Source: Ophiura sarsii
Lineage: Eukaryota > Echinodermata > Ophiuroidea > Amphilepidida > Ophiuridae
Direction of reading: 5' to 3'
Length of the DNA stretch: 64,000 nt
Assembly (NCBI GenBank): GCA_035610835.1
Contig: CM069459.1
Coordinates: forward strand, 30,664,366 to 30,728,365
In this document: positions 24,626 to 37,382 of the stretch, piece by piece
Numbering within the stretch: the stretch's first letter is position 1
Layout: every line of letters begins with the position of its first letter
Made by a program: the position numbers and the translations under genes
Notes under the pieces: model-generated
Seen by the model: only the letters and a program-made list of their open reading frames with translations
Told to the model about the DNA's origin: nothing
Database searches by the model: none

Positions 24626-25298
24626 CAGCGTGTCCCAAAAAACTGGGTTCAAAAGTTTGCTAGCTTACAACTAATAAAGTTGGAAACATAGATAGTTTAT
24701 ATTTAGGGATATTAAACAAAATATACATGACCTTAATTAGTTAAACTCTGTAATTAATCCAATATAAACTTTTTGAAATACAAAGATTTTAATAGAGCGT
24801 GGTCAAAACCCATTTGTCCAATTTTTCAAGGAACACCCGATGTGTTGCAATTGCACATTGTTGTGATTTCGTCAATGTTTTGCCTTTGCATTCATTCTTT
24901 ACAAAGACTTGGGCAGTAAATAAGATTATCTTGGTCATATACCAATAATACAAGTTCATTATTTACATAAACATTAACAAAAATGTTCTTTGTTATATTC
25001 CAAGTTATTGTTAAGATCTTTCGGAGAATAAACCCCATGCCGGGAATACTGCACTTAGCGCACAGTTTCATGCAACGCACGAATGGTTTATTCCTTAAAT
25101 CGGGACAATGGTTTCTGATCACACTATATTCAAATCTTTGTATTTCAAAAAGTTTACATTGGATTGGTCTCCAAATTTACCCAATTAAGGTCAGGTATAT
25201 TGTGTTTGATATCCGTAAATATAAACTATCCATAAATCCTACTTATTTCGTTATAAGCTCGCAAACTTTTGAACCCAGTTTTTTGGGACACGCTGTAC
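24626..25298. mobile_element. TA-flanked mariner-like inverted-repeat element
   Basis: TA|CAGCGTGTCCCAAAAAACTG at left and CAGTTTTTTGGGACACGCTG|TA at right. Similarity of the arms continues through about 170 bp (for example AAACTTTTTGAAATACAAAG and its complement). The interior encodes no transposase. Mariner/Tc1 affiliation is inferred from the TA flank and end sequence. Confidence 0.8.
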
Positions 25299-27093
25299 AC
25301 TTGAGATTTTTTCAAACATAATGGGCTGTATTCTCATACTAAACATGGTAAATGCGTCTCTAACTTAAACGTGAGTGAGATTAAACGAAGTGTTAACAAA
25401 ACACGATTTTAAACTCTGCAAATCTCGTTCCCAGAGTGGTCCTGCATTGATTGTATACAGGTTTTTAATTTATTGTGGCCCTAATGGGTTACAATAGATA
25501 TCGACCGAATGCCTTAAATACACGGTACTTTTAAAGACCACATGATCCGCACATCAACTTGTACCGTGCACATACAGTTGGTGTGCGAGTTTAGTTAAAC
25601 TTGCATTAATTAGGCATGTTAAAGTTAGATACATTTCGGCGAGTTAGACGCGTGTTTAAGTAAAACAAATGTATGAGAATTGCGTTTTGTTAAACGCTGT
25701 GTCTAAAGTCAAAGTTAGACACGTGTTTAGCTTAAAACCGTGTTAAACTACGTACGAGAATACGGGCCTACAATGCCAATGCCATGTCCGGGCAGCAGCT
25801 AATTCACTCCACTGGTGGTGCGGTGGCATACAGCTAAACACTGAACAAACATTCCCAACCCTAGTAGTCAATTGTAAGTGCCTTGCACAAATACACAAAC
25901 TTGTTGGTCATAGTTGGGGCTCGAACTCACAACCTTCTTTTATGAGTCCTGCGCTCATACCACTCGGCCACATGAGCTCCACAATCAAAATTATTTTGAA
26001 GCCCATAAATGTGTATATATTTCTGTTATTTATCCTGTTAGAATATAACTGGGTTATCTTACTTAGTTAGTTCAGTGTGCGGCAAAAAGAAGTTGTACAG
26101 GAATGAATATGTTGTCCACGAAATGCTAAATCCATGTAAGTGAAGAGCAATAAATGTATTTATTTATGCTTTCTTTATTGCGGGTAATGTGCTTCAGTGA
26201 CTTGCACTGCTTTCCAAGCAGGCCCTCATTTCGATAGATACATAAATGTACATACATATCACATGCATATAAATGTTATACTTTATGCTATAAAGAGTAC
26301 AGATTCATTCAAATTCAAAAGATAGTTATATCAGAGATATTTAAACAATGAAGCGCATATTCATAAAAAACATATCTCTTCCACTCATCTTAAAAAAGAA
26401 TCACTAAAATTGCTTTTATTAAAACAGGCATAACTCTTGAAAGCAATGATCAATTTCAGTTATTCTTTTTTTCATTCGTGCGGCAGAATATGATCCCTTG
26501 AGTCAAGTAAGTATGGGCTTCATTGGTTTGTCAAATTTGTTTGTTCTTTTTCTAATAAATATTCATTCCTGAACTACTTATTTTTTACTCACACTGTGTA
26601 TCAGGAATGTTGGTTAATGCATCTCAGTATTCAGCACTCTGGATCCCCCTTCTCCAACACATTCATAAAAGAGTTCCTCATATACCCTCGCACTCCTCCC
26701 AGAAATGTAGGTGATTGTTCATTCCCAATTAGCATATATTTCTCCCAAATTTAGCCAATCTTTCTCCCAATTTAGCCGATATATACAACAAAATGACCCT
26801 GATTTTCTCCTCCAAACTAAATTGATAATTTCCCTAATTTAGCAGATGATTTTCAAACGTTAGGTAACATTTCTCAAGAATGAGCTTATGTCAATTGGCA
26901 TCATGGTCACATCCCACAGAGCATTACTATTGTGGAGGTGTTTAAACTGTTGCTTGCTTTACCTGTTTGCATTACTAAATTCAGACATGATTTGCGGTGT
27001 GGTGGGATTTGATGATTGGCGGTGTGTGATTGGAATATATTATTTCATCATAATGGATGTCAATGGCCGGAGGTTTGCAACACGGGTCATTGA
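25299..27093. other. Non-coding stretch
   Basis: It contains GTTAGACACGTGTTTA-type words (about 25330-25760, probably an inverted-repeat element built on ACTAAAC/GTTTAAC), the tRNA-like sequence at 25.9 kb and TTTCTCCCAAATTTAGC-type repeats (26725-26850). Confidence 0.5.
25905..25980 (-). ncRNA. tRNA-like sequence, minus strand (SINE or pseudogene)
   Basis: On the minus strand it reads GTGGCCGAGTGGTATGAGCG (A-box and D-arm), then GACTCATAAAAG and the B-box-like GAGTTCGAGCCC. The stems are incomplete. Most likely tRNA-derived and non-functional. Confidence 0.45.
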
Positions 27094-27341
27094 TTAACAC
27101 TTTCCACACGGCAATTAGTTTTACCAAATACAAAACATATTTTTCAGAAACCTTTCCCAACTTTCAAGGTCTATCTCAAGGATTACTGAACCAATACTAG
27201 GCATGTTTGTACTTATTTTAATGCATTTCTCATGCTGATTGCAAATATGCTAATGACATTCAATAGTTCTCACATTTTTGAAACATTTTGTGAAATTTTG
27301 GAATGTCGTCTGCAGATCACCTTCCGCATGGAAAGTGTTAA
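27094..27341. mobile_element. CACTTTCC element, copy with TTAA at both ends
   Basis: Complete copy, from TTAACACTTTCCACACGGC to CCGCATGGAAAGTGTTAA. Confidence 0.88.
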
Positions 27342-27721
27342 GACATCGGTATTTCCTGGCCAATTCATTTATGTTTTTGTTACATGTATTATCACTTTAA
27401 TACATAGGAAATAGACATGGGAAAAGGCCTGTGTTTTTGCATGTTTCAAGAGCATGATACCCTACCTGTTAATTCATTTATTTGTTTAGTACAATGCTGA
27501 AAATTGTTACCTGCCATCCGCTGGTAAAAATTATGCTGTTTATTCAACACACAACTAATTTAACAAAACCCCGGAAAGGCTGAAAGCAATTTTATATCAG
27601 GTTAGCCATAAATAATATTTGGGTATTTTCACTAAAATGCTACATGGCTTGTTTCCATGCTACCGGCCATGCTTTTACTGGCCATCACCCACTCTCAAGA
27701 GAGGTGGGTGGCGCCAGTTTA

Positions 27722-28080
27722 AGGTAGATGTTCTGATTGCTTGACCGATTTTCAATTTCATGTAGTCTTTTTTACATGAAAGGTCATCCTTAAATTTGTA
27801 TTTGTCACATTCCAAAGTTTGAGTTGCATAACTCCAATGGTTCTTATTTTAGAAGCACAAGGTCACAAAAAATTGCCCATTGAGTAGTACACCAACTGGC
27901 TAGTGGTTAACCACCTTTGGCAGTAATTCACAACATTTTAGCCTATAATTTTTAAATGGAACATTTCTGGCCCCTAAGATTTTACAGACATGAGAAAAAT
28001 ATGGTGATTCTTTTGATATCAAAATATCTTGATGTGAAAAAAAATCATAGTCCCAAAAAAGTGATCATAACATACACCTT
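27722..28080. repeat. Dispersed ~350-bp repeat, also inverted at 56502-56850
   Basis: Shared words include GAGTTGCATAACTCCAATGG, GTGGTTAACCACC and TTCTGGCCCCTAAGATTT. The second copy lies in GLCE intron 3 as the reverse complement. Confidence 0.85.
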
Positions 28081-28277
28081 TAACATATTAAGCATAAATG
28101 TAAACGGCAACTGCAACACCCTGTAAATGAGGCTCTGAGGAAATATCTTGTGTGAAGATTTCAATCTGAGAGAAATATAGATAATAGTTGTAAGAACACA
28201 TTTTGAACTAAATTATACCTGTTGAAAAAAATGGGCCTTTCCAGTCAGCAGACTAGACATGGTTTGAAAAAATCTTG

Positions 28278-28511
28278 AGGCGGCTATTGGTTTTACCATA
28301 TACGAAACAGATTTTTCAAAAACCTTTCCCAAATTTCAAGGTCTATCTCAGTGATTACTGAATCAATACTAGGCATGTTTGTACTTATTTCAATGCAATT
28401 CTCATAGTGATAACAAATATGGTAATTAACTTCAATAAATTTGACATTTTTAAACATTTTGTGAAAATTTGGAATGTCGTCTGCAAACGCCTGCCGCGTG
28501 GAAAGTGTTAA
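28278..28511. mobile_element. CACTTTCC element, left end truncated
   Basis: The interior and right terminus (GCCGCGTGGAAAGTGTTAA) are intact. The left terminus is lost; similarity begins at GAGGCGGCTATTGG. Confidence 0.8.
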
Positions 28512-29300
28512 GTATACATTCAGTATTTATTTTTTTACAAATGTATAAATAAAATAGTTCAATATTGCCTACTGATTATTGATAAAATAACCATTTTTGG
28601 TTTACAATTGTACAAATCGTAGCACTTTTTGTGTTGAACTTGGTTGAAAAATATTTGGTCTCTGAGTCAATACTGAAGGGACAATATTTTGCAGAATATG
28701 TCAATATCCCTCAGGTCAACCTTAGATTTTCTAGTGGCATATGCCTTCCGAACTCAAACACTGTTGTCCACTTGGATTAAATGTAAATTCTAGTTGAATA
28801 CTTGCATTGTATGGGTTAGGAGTCATAGTTTGATATTATTTTAATGTGTAAAGGCTCTTTTAAGTTGTCCACCACAAATTTGTTTTTCCTTTATATTCAA
28901 ATCTTACGAAGAATAGTTTTAAAAATAACAAGCAGTGTAACAACCAGAAAATAAGAAACTTCATATAAATATAAGCGTGGGTGAAACAACTTAGGGAGAA
29001 TGCCACACAATACCCTAATGCCTTGGTAACTCAAGTTTCTCCTTCGGGGCAAAGTTTGTAAATTCAATAGATTTTTTTTTGTATGAAATGTTTTCATCCG
29101 TCCAAGTTTGCTGCTGCAAAGTACACAACATTGATGGTGATCAATTTTGAGGCAATTTGCATCAATTTACTGCTACACAGTTTGGATTTTTGAAGGTGAT
29201 TTTACTCGTTTCACTCACCAGGTAAGGTTTGTGACCTACACGTTTTGCCATGGGAGAAATTATTATTTTCCGATCTCATATGGCAGCTATATCGCTGTTC

Positions 29301-29536
29301 TTACCACTTTCCACGCGGAAGGCGTCTGCAGACGACATTCAACAATTTCACAAAATGTTTCAAAAATTTCAAAATAATTGAATTTCATTACCATATTTGG
29401 AATCATCATGAGAAATGCAATGAAATAAGTACAAATATGCCTAGTATTGGTTCAGTCAATCTTGAGATAGACTTCAAAAATTCAGAAAATTCTGTTTTGT
29501 ATATGGTAAAACTAATAGCTGCATGGAAAGTGTCAA
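29301..29536. mobile_element. CACTTTCC element, reverse orientation
   Basis: Inverted copy: TTACCACTTTCCACGCGG, then the reverse-complement interior, ending CATGGAAAGTGTCAA. Confidence 0.82.
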
Positions 29537-29600
29537 ATATGCCTTTGAGACTTCTCCACTTTCCATCCTATAAAATAGTTATTTTGAAATAAAAAGCAAT

Positions 29601-29665
29601 TGGGTTTAACAGGATTTGAACACACAACCTTTGGATTATGATTCATATGTGTATACCACCACAGA
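29601..29665 (-). ncRNA. tRNA-like sequence, minus strand, degenerate
   Basis: On the minus strand it reads CTGTGGTGGTATACACAT, then a CATAATC loop-like segment and GTGTTCAAATCCTGTT (B-box-like). Arms are weak. Probably a decayed tRNA-derived repeat. Confidence 0.35.
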
Positions 29666-29805
29666 AAATTTAAAAGATGATCTGCGTTCCTCCTCCAAGG
29701 GTAGGGCATGTCCATATGAAATTCACCAGTCTGAAGGTTTGCCATTCTGATGACAAGACAATTGTATTTAGAGTCTTAACTGGTAAAAAATTGTTGATAC
29801 GGAGA

Positions 29806-30018
29806 GTCCAGTTCAGGGCCTAGGGTTTGATGGGGGACTGTCCAGTTCAGGGCCTAGGGTTTGAAAGGGGACTGTCCAGTTCAGGGCCTAGGGTTTGATG
29901 GGGGACTGTCCAGTTCAGGGCCTAGGGTTTGATGGGGGACTGTCCAGTTCAGGGCCTAGGGTTTGAAGGGGACTGTCCAGTTCAGGGCATTCTGGTTTGA
30001 TGAGGGACTGTCAGGGTT
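29806..30018. repeat. 34-bp minisatellite, about 6 copies
   Basis: The unit starts GTCCAGTTCAGGGCCTAGGG and ends TTTGATGGGGGACT. The last copy is diverged. Confidence 0.9.
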
Positions 30019-30746
30019 TAAAGCATTACAGATGGGATTTGATCAAGTTGCAGAACCACACTTGTCTTTACCTTGTAACATGTTGTAATGAGTACTTATG
30101 GTTCCACACCACCAATTAAATTGCCATTGACTTACATGCATAAGAGATCAAATTAAAGTCTGATTTTTTCCGCTATCGAGCGACTGGTTTGTTCAAATCC
30201 TTGTTTTCTTTGAAGATACTGATGTCTTCCATCAAAAGAACACCCATTTTGGTGGGGTTGACCTTCATTTTTTCCCGCAACGGGACGTCGAATACTAGTA
30301 CAATCTACAAATTGCTGTCTGCTAGCTATATTCATGCGGTCATTTGTTTTAGAAGAGGTGAAAAGAGAAAGTTATGTCAAATCTTACTATACAGAAAATA
30401 CCAGGGTTCTTTGGTTAAATATTAAGTTTATAGTCTACAAATCACAAATAACACAAATTTCTTTCATATTAAGAGCATTATATACCTTTTCTGTACATTT
30501 AAATTAATGGTTAGAGGTGGGAGGGAGCCTTCTTGAATTAAAAACACAGGCTAGTGTTGGGCGCTAGCGCACATTTATTTGGAGGTGTGGAATCTTATTT
30601 ATCTCACAAACTGGTCTCATACCTCTCTATACTAATTACTCACCCCCATATAGCTGCGGACATGGCTGCGGTCAATCAACTTCACATTTGCGTGTATCTT
30701 CTCTCAAGTGCTCGGTTTTAACATTCAACTCACAGGATTTATTCAG

Positions 30747-30991
30747 TTAACACCTTCCATGCTGCAGGCGCCTGCAGACAACACAGCAAAATGTCACAAC
30801 ATGTTTTAAAAATGTCCAAATTATTGAATTTCATTACCATATTTGGAATCACAATGAGATATGTATTAAAATAAGTACAAATATGCCTAGTAATGGTTTA
30901 GTAATTCTTGAGACAGACCTTGAAAGTTGGGAAAGGTTTCTGAACATTCTGTTTTGAATAGGGTAAAACTAATAGCCGCTTGGAAAGCGTC
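30747..30991. mobile_element. CACTTTCC element, reverse orientation
   Basis: Inverted copy from TTAACACCTTCCATGC to AGCCGCTTGGAAAGCGT. The termini are slightly diverged. Confidence 0.82.
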
Positions 30992-31394
30992 CCATACAAA
31001 GATGATTAGAATTCTGATGATAAAATTATTACTTTGGAAAGGAAGAATATTCAAATTCATCTCACATACTTTGAACTGTCCATTAGTTACTCATACGCTG
31101 GCCAGTCTCTCACGTAACACACTTTGTGCTAGTGTCAATCAAAGACTGTTGCACGGACTTCCATAGATACAGGCAGTCCACTTTGGAACGAATAAGGCTC
31201 TGAAACAGACACCCATGTGATCACTCTATTTGTGAATTTGGAAAACATTTTAATGGTCAACTTAATTTGTAGCAGAGCTGCTACATCAATTAAAGAATGC
31301 GTTGTTGGGCTATTGGGATGGCTTTGCGGTACTAAAAAGCAAATCACACAAAGTGTGCAATGAGTGACCCGTCATGGATGCAACTGTCTTGTAA

Positions 31395-31964
31395 TGCACT
31401 TATCAATTGCAGTCCCGGCCCCGGGGGACCCGGGGCATGGCGGGGGACTATGCGGGGACCGTACGCAAACGTACAAAAAACGTTGCCCGGCTATGCGGGG
31501 GGCGTGTAGCCGGGACGTACAAAACGTGCCCCCGCTAGCCGGGGCGTGTAGCCGGGGCGTAGCGGGGACGTACATTACTAAAAAATAGGCCGGGGGCATG
31601 GCCCGGGGCATTGTACGCTAGGGTACACAAATGTACACCCCGGGGCATAGCCGGGCGTACACATACATAGCGGGGACGTACGCTAAGGTACACGAAATGT
31701 ACACCCCGGCTATGGGGGGCCGGGACAGTACGCCGTCGTACACTTTGTCCCGGCCTAGGGGGGCCGGGATCGTGCGCCGCCGTACACTTTGTCCCGGCCC
31801 ATGGGGGCCGGGACTGTAGCGGGGGCGTACAAAAATATGTGCCCCGCCATGCGGGGACCGTACACGACTGTAGCCGGGACGTCACATCGGCAATTTGTAC
31901 GTCCCGGCCCTAATCCCCGCTATCCCCGGGTCCCCCGGGGCCGGGGCTGCAATTGATAAGTGCA
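31395..31964. mobile_element. GC-rich 570-bp fold-back element with near-perfect termini
   Basis: The ends are complementary over about 45 bp with one or two mismatches: TGCACTTATCAATTGCAG followed by CCCGGCCCCGGGGGACCCG at left, and the mirror image at right. TAA directly flanks both ends, giving a 3-bp target duplication of PIF/Harbinger type. The interior is strikingly GC-rich inside AT-rich DNA and is built from short blocks: GTACA/CGTAC, CCCGGC, GGCCGGGAC. Overlapping frames of 60-116 codons occur on both strands but are compositional, with no recognisable domain. Confidence 0.85.
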
Positions 31965-32038
31965 TAAATATACCACGTATCTCTCCCATCTGCACCAGAC
32001 AAGCCAATGGACGGACAAATGTGTGGGTGTGAGTGTTA

Positions 32039-32301
32039 CAGCCCTTTTATGGCAAAAGAATGTATCTTATATGTAGTTTTCTAACAGCATACTTCCTTTT
32101 AACATGATCAAAGTTAGCTTTTTCTTTTTTCTCCATAAATCATGTAGTGGTAAAAGGCAGTATATTACTTTTATTGTCTTTACAAGTTGCAACCTTTCCT
32201 AAGTGAGGATTATTGAACCAAGTTAACACAATCCATGTTTAAAGGAAGTATATCATTAGGAAAGTACATATAAGATACATCATTTTGCCATAAAAGGGCT
32301 G
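32039..32301. mobile_element. CAGCCCTTTTATGGC inverted-repeat MITE
   Basis: The left arm CAGCCCTTTTATGGCAAAA ... TGTATCTTATATGTA is mirrored at right by TACATATAAGATACATCA ... GCCATAAAAGGGCTG. Confidence 0.78.
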
Positions 32302-32729
32302 TGTGTGTCATCTTTGAGTTACATCAAAGGACGATATGACACATCAGTAACAGGTTTCAGAAGCAGCCAAGCTCTTATTTCCACCACGGGGGAGGGGGGT
32401 ACTCAATACAGAGTGGATATGGAGATGTGCCACAAAACATGACCCTGCTTTCATTTAATACAAAACATAGTATTTATTGGTAAATGTTCTTGCACGAACC
32501 CTTAAATTATGTATTGTAAGTCTATTTTCTCAAACTGAATTGGGGGGGGGGGGGGGGGGGGGATTTTTCAAAACATATTGGTTGAATTTTGAGGAAAATC
32601 CTTGTTTAAAAAAACAACTCAACTAGTATTACAATGAGTACTCTTTTTAGTGGGAACTGTGGTGGCATCCATAGGTATCACTACAAATGTTCAGAGGGGA
32701 TAGTTTTACCCCAAAATAATAAAAGAGTC

Positions 32730-32755
32730 TTTCCCCCTCCCCCCCCCCCCCCCTC

Positions 32756-32789
<34 letters not shown>

Positions 32790-32790
32790 T
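32730..32790. repeat. Poly-C tract
   Basis: About 58 nt that are almost all C, broken by a few T and A. Confidence 0.92.
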
Positions 32791-34314
32791 TCATAGAGTG
32801 TTGTTGCCATCTTGAAAACACTACGAAAACGCCATTAGTAATGCCAAAAGACTCGAGCTGGGGTATTTCAAGCGACAGCGTACCTACTTTTCATATGCTA
32901 ATTTTACCAATAAAGTAACCATTCAGTTTACTGATAATTGGCACGAGTCAACGGTAGTTGCTTTAAGCGTGAGCTATCATGTCAGCTACCTTCATAACAG
33001 TATAGGGGACTGTACATTGACAATGTGATGTCAAACGGGTATAATTTCATACCGTTCTGGCGTAGAATTAAGTTTGTTATAGTATTAAATCGATGTTATA
33101 ACCCCGGTTATCGGACGTTATATCACAACAGTGTAACTAGCAAAAAACAGTGTTGCTGGTTTGTTCCCCGGGGTTGGCCGCTCGGGTTGGCTCGCCCAAT
33201 TAGCAGCAGGCCGCGAGCGAGGCCTTGGCGGAGCGAGCGCCCTTCATACCAAGTTGCCAGTTTTGAAGTGCTTGGTAATAGACTGAGTACAGACTTAGAA
33301 ATCTGGCTTTTGTGGCTATACAAAATAAACTGAAATCGGTCTGAATTTTAGGTATTTTAAAGACCAATACAATACGCATAAACGTAGACGTTTATTTATA
33401 CAAATTCTATCAATTTGAGGACATTCTGACATGAAAGAATTTTGTTTTATTCATTTATTTCTTCTTCTTTTTGCCCCCTTTTATTTTATTTTATTTTATT
33501 TTTTTTTTGGGGGGGGGGGGGGGGGCCGGGGGGAGAAAAGTGGGTTTGGCTAATACCGAACTGGTTGAGTGGGTGACGGTTCGTGGCTGGGGGTGGGGCC
33601 CCATGGTAGAAATGGTCTTCGTATTTTAAATGCATTGCCCAGTGAAACTGAACCTTTTGCTAACTGCATCATCACTTAGCAAAAAGTCACAAACACTGGA
33701 CAAAACAATTGGACAAAACATTGCGTGTACACCCGTCAAAGAATAAATTGGGTACCCCTCCCCCTCCTCTCCCGACAACAAGGAGTATACATTGTCTATA
33801 TATATGACGGCACACGACGTTTACATACATGTGTGACGCCACTAACAATATGAAAAGTTGTTTAGTTTTGTCTATTCACTGTCAATTTTATTTGACCATT
33901 TGTGGTTTCTTTTAGACTAACGACTTAACTGGATCTCATTCAGGTTCAAAGTATTATCTAATTGTACAGACTTTCTTTTTTTTTATTCGTTGACTTTTGG
34001 ATTCTTTCAACAAAAGTTTAATGCATAAACTCATACCCCAAAACAAACAGTTATTGTTGACAAAAATCGGGGAAGAACACATTATGGTTTACCCACATTA
34101 TACATTATTATAGGCCCATAACGTTGGATTTCATGGACAAAGATTCCCGTTTCTGTTTCATGTCCAGTCATCAATGTAAAGTTACAGATGTTGCCGGTTG
34201 ACTCGTGACTCTTTTCACGCCCATCGAGTGTAAACTGTGTAATAATTCGTTTACGTCACTTGTAACAGCGTGCGCGTGCAAACAAACAAGGTAAAAGAAG
34301 AACAAAATAGCACA

Positions 34315-34354
34315 CGTCACGTCACGTCACGTCACGGGGGGGGGGGGGGGGGGG
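34315..34354. repeat. (GTCAC)n followed by poly-G
   Basis: Five GTCAC units run into a ~19-nt G tract. Confidence 0.85.
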
Positions 34355-35885
34355 ACGGGGAGGACAGTCAATAGTCAAATATATAATCAATTATGCGTCA
34401 TCTTTGCACCCTCTTAGTGATAATTTTACGTTTCTCTCCGAAATTGTGCACGCATAAAAAACCGAGAATACCAAATACTTTTTAGTACTTCACCCCTTTC
34501 AAATGTTATATCAAAAGAATTTGTAAAAACATGGACACCCTTAGTCTTTATTGGAAGTTTTTATGCACATAAAAAATACCTCTGAAACGTGGGACAACCC
34601 TATAGGCCTAACCTTGATATATTCGCGTATCGCGTGTTAGCCAAACATTATAATGTATAACCACACTATTACTCGTGGGGGAAGAAAGGGGTGAACCCCC
34701 TGCCAGAAAGCCTGCCACCCCATATACGCAACTGCAGTATTATAGTTATATTATAGGCGCCAACACGATTTGTCTGGGCAACATTGCAAAAAAACACTGG
34801 ACCTGGGGCATTTCAGGCGACAGCGTACCTTGTATTCACGATTTACACCAACTTAGGCGTGCTAAACGTGATCGATAGTTATTGATCCAAAAGTAGGTAC
34901 GCAGTCGCTTGAAATCCCCTAGGTCGACCCCAATCGCATTAGTAATCCCCAGATGTGCAAGGTTTAGATGACTTACCAGTAGCAGTGGCTAGTTTTAAGT
35001 GGTTGAAACTAATGTAATGGTCATTGAGTATGTATGGGGAGTACGCTGGTCCACGGCATCATGGGCTCACCACTTATTCCAATCAGTGGCATAAATTTGT
35101 TGTTGGCATTGGGGGATGATTGACCAGTGGCGGCACAATTATCATTTTAGAAGCGAAAACGGTGGTGGGAAAGAGAAATATTTGTGGGGAAAAAGCCACG
35201 TGAAACATTTATGCATTTTATCATGCCACAACATGGGGTGGGGGGGGGATGATTACATAGGCCATCCCCCATGGTAAAATATTGGGGCGCCCGAAAATTG
35301 CAGCTTTTATTGTAAAATAGTCCTGAAATTAGCTTAATTTGTTCTTAATGAGACATTTCTATTACGGTGAGCATTGTATCATGCCACATCATTTGTGTGT
35401 GGGGGTGTGGGGGGGGGGGGGGGGGGGAGGGATTACATAGGCCAAACCCCTATTGTTAAATTCTCCCCTTCCTGGATTTTTGTTTATGATTCCAATGATC
35501 CATACAAGTAGAGATGGGTGCTTAAATTGCTTGTAACTTTGGTAATCTGTAAAAACACACCTTATTTCGATAGATAGGTATCTAATTTCGTGAGGATCTT
35601 AAAATAATGTAATTAAATCCCTGCGAAATAAACCATGGTAAATGCTTAAAATTTGAGTCAAATTTTGGAATTTCAAATTAAAATCCTCGCAAAAATGTAG
35701 GGTTTCGGTAATTAGTGAAATAAAGTATGTCCGTCCATAGGGTTGTCTGGTGCAGATTGGGTAGATATGCGGTATATTAACCATAACTCCTCATTGGGGA
35801 GGGGGGGGGGGGGGGGGGGGGTGTAGCAATAAAGCTAACAGGGGAAAGGACAAATATTGAAATAAGGACAGAAAAAATAGTGTGT

Positions 35886-35957
35886 GCCGCCCTGGGAATT
35901 GAACCCGGGCCTCTGCGGCCAAGAGCAGCCGTAGTCCAGGTGATCCCGCATACACTA
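35886..35957 (-). ncRNA. tRNA-like sequence, minus strand
   Basis: On the minus strand it has an A-box-like region, an anticodon-arm-like CTGC...GCAG and a strong T-arm CCGGGTTCAATTCCCAGG. A short 5' flanking stretch reads GGGTTAGGGTTAG, as also seen near the 37.85-kb copy. A tRNA-derived SINE or pseudogene is more likely than a gene. Confidence 0.45.
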
Positions 35958-36793
35958 TTATGAACCTTTGCGTGATTGCGCAATTAGATAGACTGGGGAA
36001 TCCACCAGCCTCTGTTGGATTAAGCAGGGTTAGGGTTAGTATACATAGTTGTTGCAAGATGACAAGAAGGTGAAAGTTATGTTTAGGTAAAAAAGTATGT
36101 TTATCTCAGGAAAAATGGACAAAATGATGTGCATATTTTTTGGTAGTTTTTTGCATCTTCGGCTATTCAACCACCCCTCCCCTACCCCCATTGTTAATGA
36201 CAACAAAAAACAGGGGAGGGAGATGACTTGTGCAGGAAGTGAATCCACTTTTTTTTGGCTCACTTAATTTCAATTGAAAATTTGTAATAAAAAATAAATA
36301 AAAAATGGAAGAAGCGAGACAATTCTTTTCTGTTGCCACAATTTCTTGCATGGATAGTCAACTCATATTGTTTGCCGTCAAAATATAAAAGCTCCGTCTA
36401 AAATAACCACACCGCTAGAGTTTGTGTTTGAATTTACCTATGTTGACAAATCAAACCAACTCTCTGAGGACTTACTACTGAGTCTACAGCTTTTCACAAC
36501 CCAAACAATGGTCGCTATGGAACAGTCTTGACCCCAGTTCTACTGTGTCTTCTCAAGGGACTGTTTCAAATTTCTTTCCAGCATTGAGCTAGGACACTGG
36601 CCTCTCTGGTTTCAATTCAGGAAAACAATTTGCCCGGGGGTGCCACTATTACTGTAACTGTGTAACATGTGCCTGATTAGAAAAGGCATTTGATAGTGTA
36701 ACAGTGTAACCCATGCCTGATCAGAAAAAAACCTGTTTAATAGTGGGGCATATTGGATGCAAAAGAAGAAATCAGTGTTAATCTGTTATTTAA

Positions 36794-36850
36794 AGGCATA
36801 TTATACAATCTTTTTCATGAAACGCCCTCTATCTCAACGCTGTAAACACA
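36794..36850. mobile_element. Fragment of the 9.4-kb inverted-repeat family
   Basis: AAAGGCATATTATACAATC ... AACGCCCTCTATCTC matches only one terminus. Confidence 0.5.
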
Positions 36851-37382
36851 ATAGTACGAAATTCTTTTTAGGATGAAAATCGGAAGAAAATATGTTGACA
36901 AATTCCTTCAATTGGAAGCAGATTTCCATTGTGATTGAGTAAAAATACCAAAAATACAGTCATGAGTCCAGGAATGTCTTTCCTGATAAGGCAAAAAAAG
37001 TTTGTCTCAAATGACCCGTGCGCATTCCCGAAACCGCTCGCGTTAGCTTTTGTTTTAAGTGGTGGTTTTTTTCCCCAAATTTTTTTCCCAATTTTTTTCC
37101 AATTTTTTTTTCTTTTTAAATTTTCTCACAAAAATCTTGTAAAATCCAACTTTTTTGGCAAACAAATGACGATCAGGTCTAAATTGGAAAAAAATATGTG
37201 TAAAAAGAATCACATAATATTTAGTTTAAAGTTTTTATTTGAATTGTATTTAGGTTTTGATGAGGAGCCAAAGGTTTATATCAAAAACAATCTGTAAATC
37301 TGTAAACTTTGTTTGTTTTAGGAATGACATTTTGCTGGGAATGACTGTGCTTCTATGTATGGAATTGGAAATATGTTTGGTT

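Larger units (their letters stand above)
32791..36793. other. Non-coding stretch with many homopolymers
   Basis: G tracts at about 33508, 34336, 35411 and 35803. A GC-rich patch lies at 33170-33245. GGGCATTTCAGGCGACAGCG at 34806 has a near-copy at 32858 (both end AGCGACAGCGTACCT-like) and an inverted relative near 34900. No coding exon. Confidence 0.5.

Noticed and set aside
29806..30018. Regular short repeats as a CRISPR-like array
   Set aside because: Units are directly adjacent without unique spacers, in an animal genome; a minisatellite.
31364..31885. Overlapping frames of 60-116 codons on both strands in the GC-rich element
   Set aside because: High GC removes stop codons on all frames; no domain, and all lie within one fold-back element.
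32634..32918. 94-codon frame with a long Pro run
   Set aside because: Created by the poly-C tract; no motif before or after it.
33170..33245. GC-rich patch as a CpG-island promoter
   Set aside because: About 75 bp only, with no exon, TATA or initiator context; it looks like part of a repeat (CGAGCGAGGC...GGAGCGAGCG).
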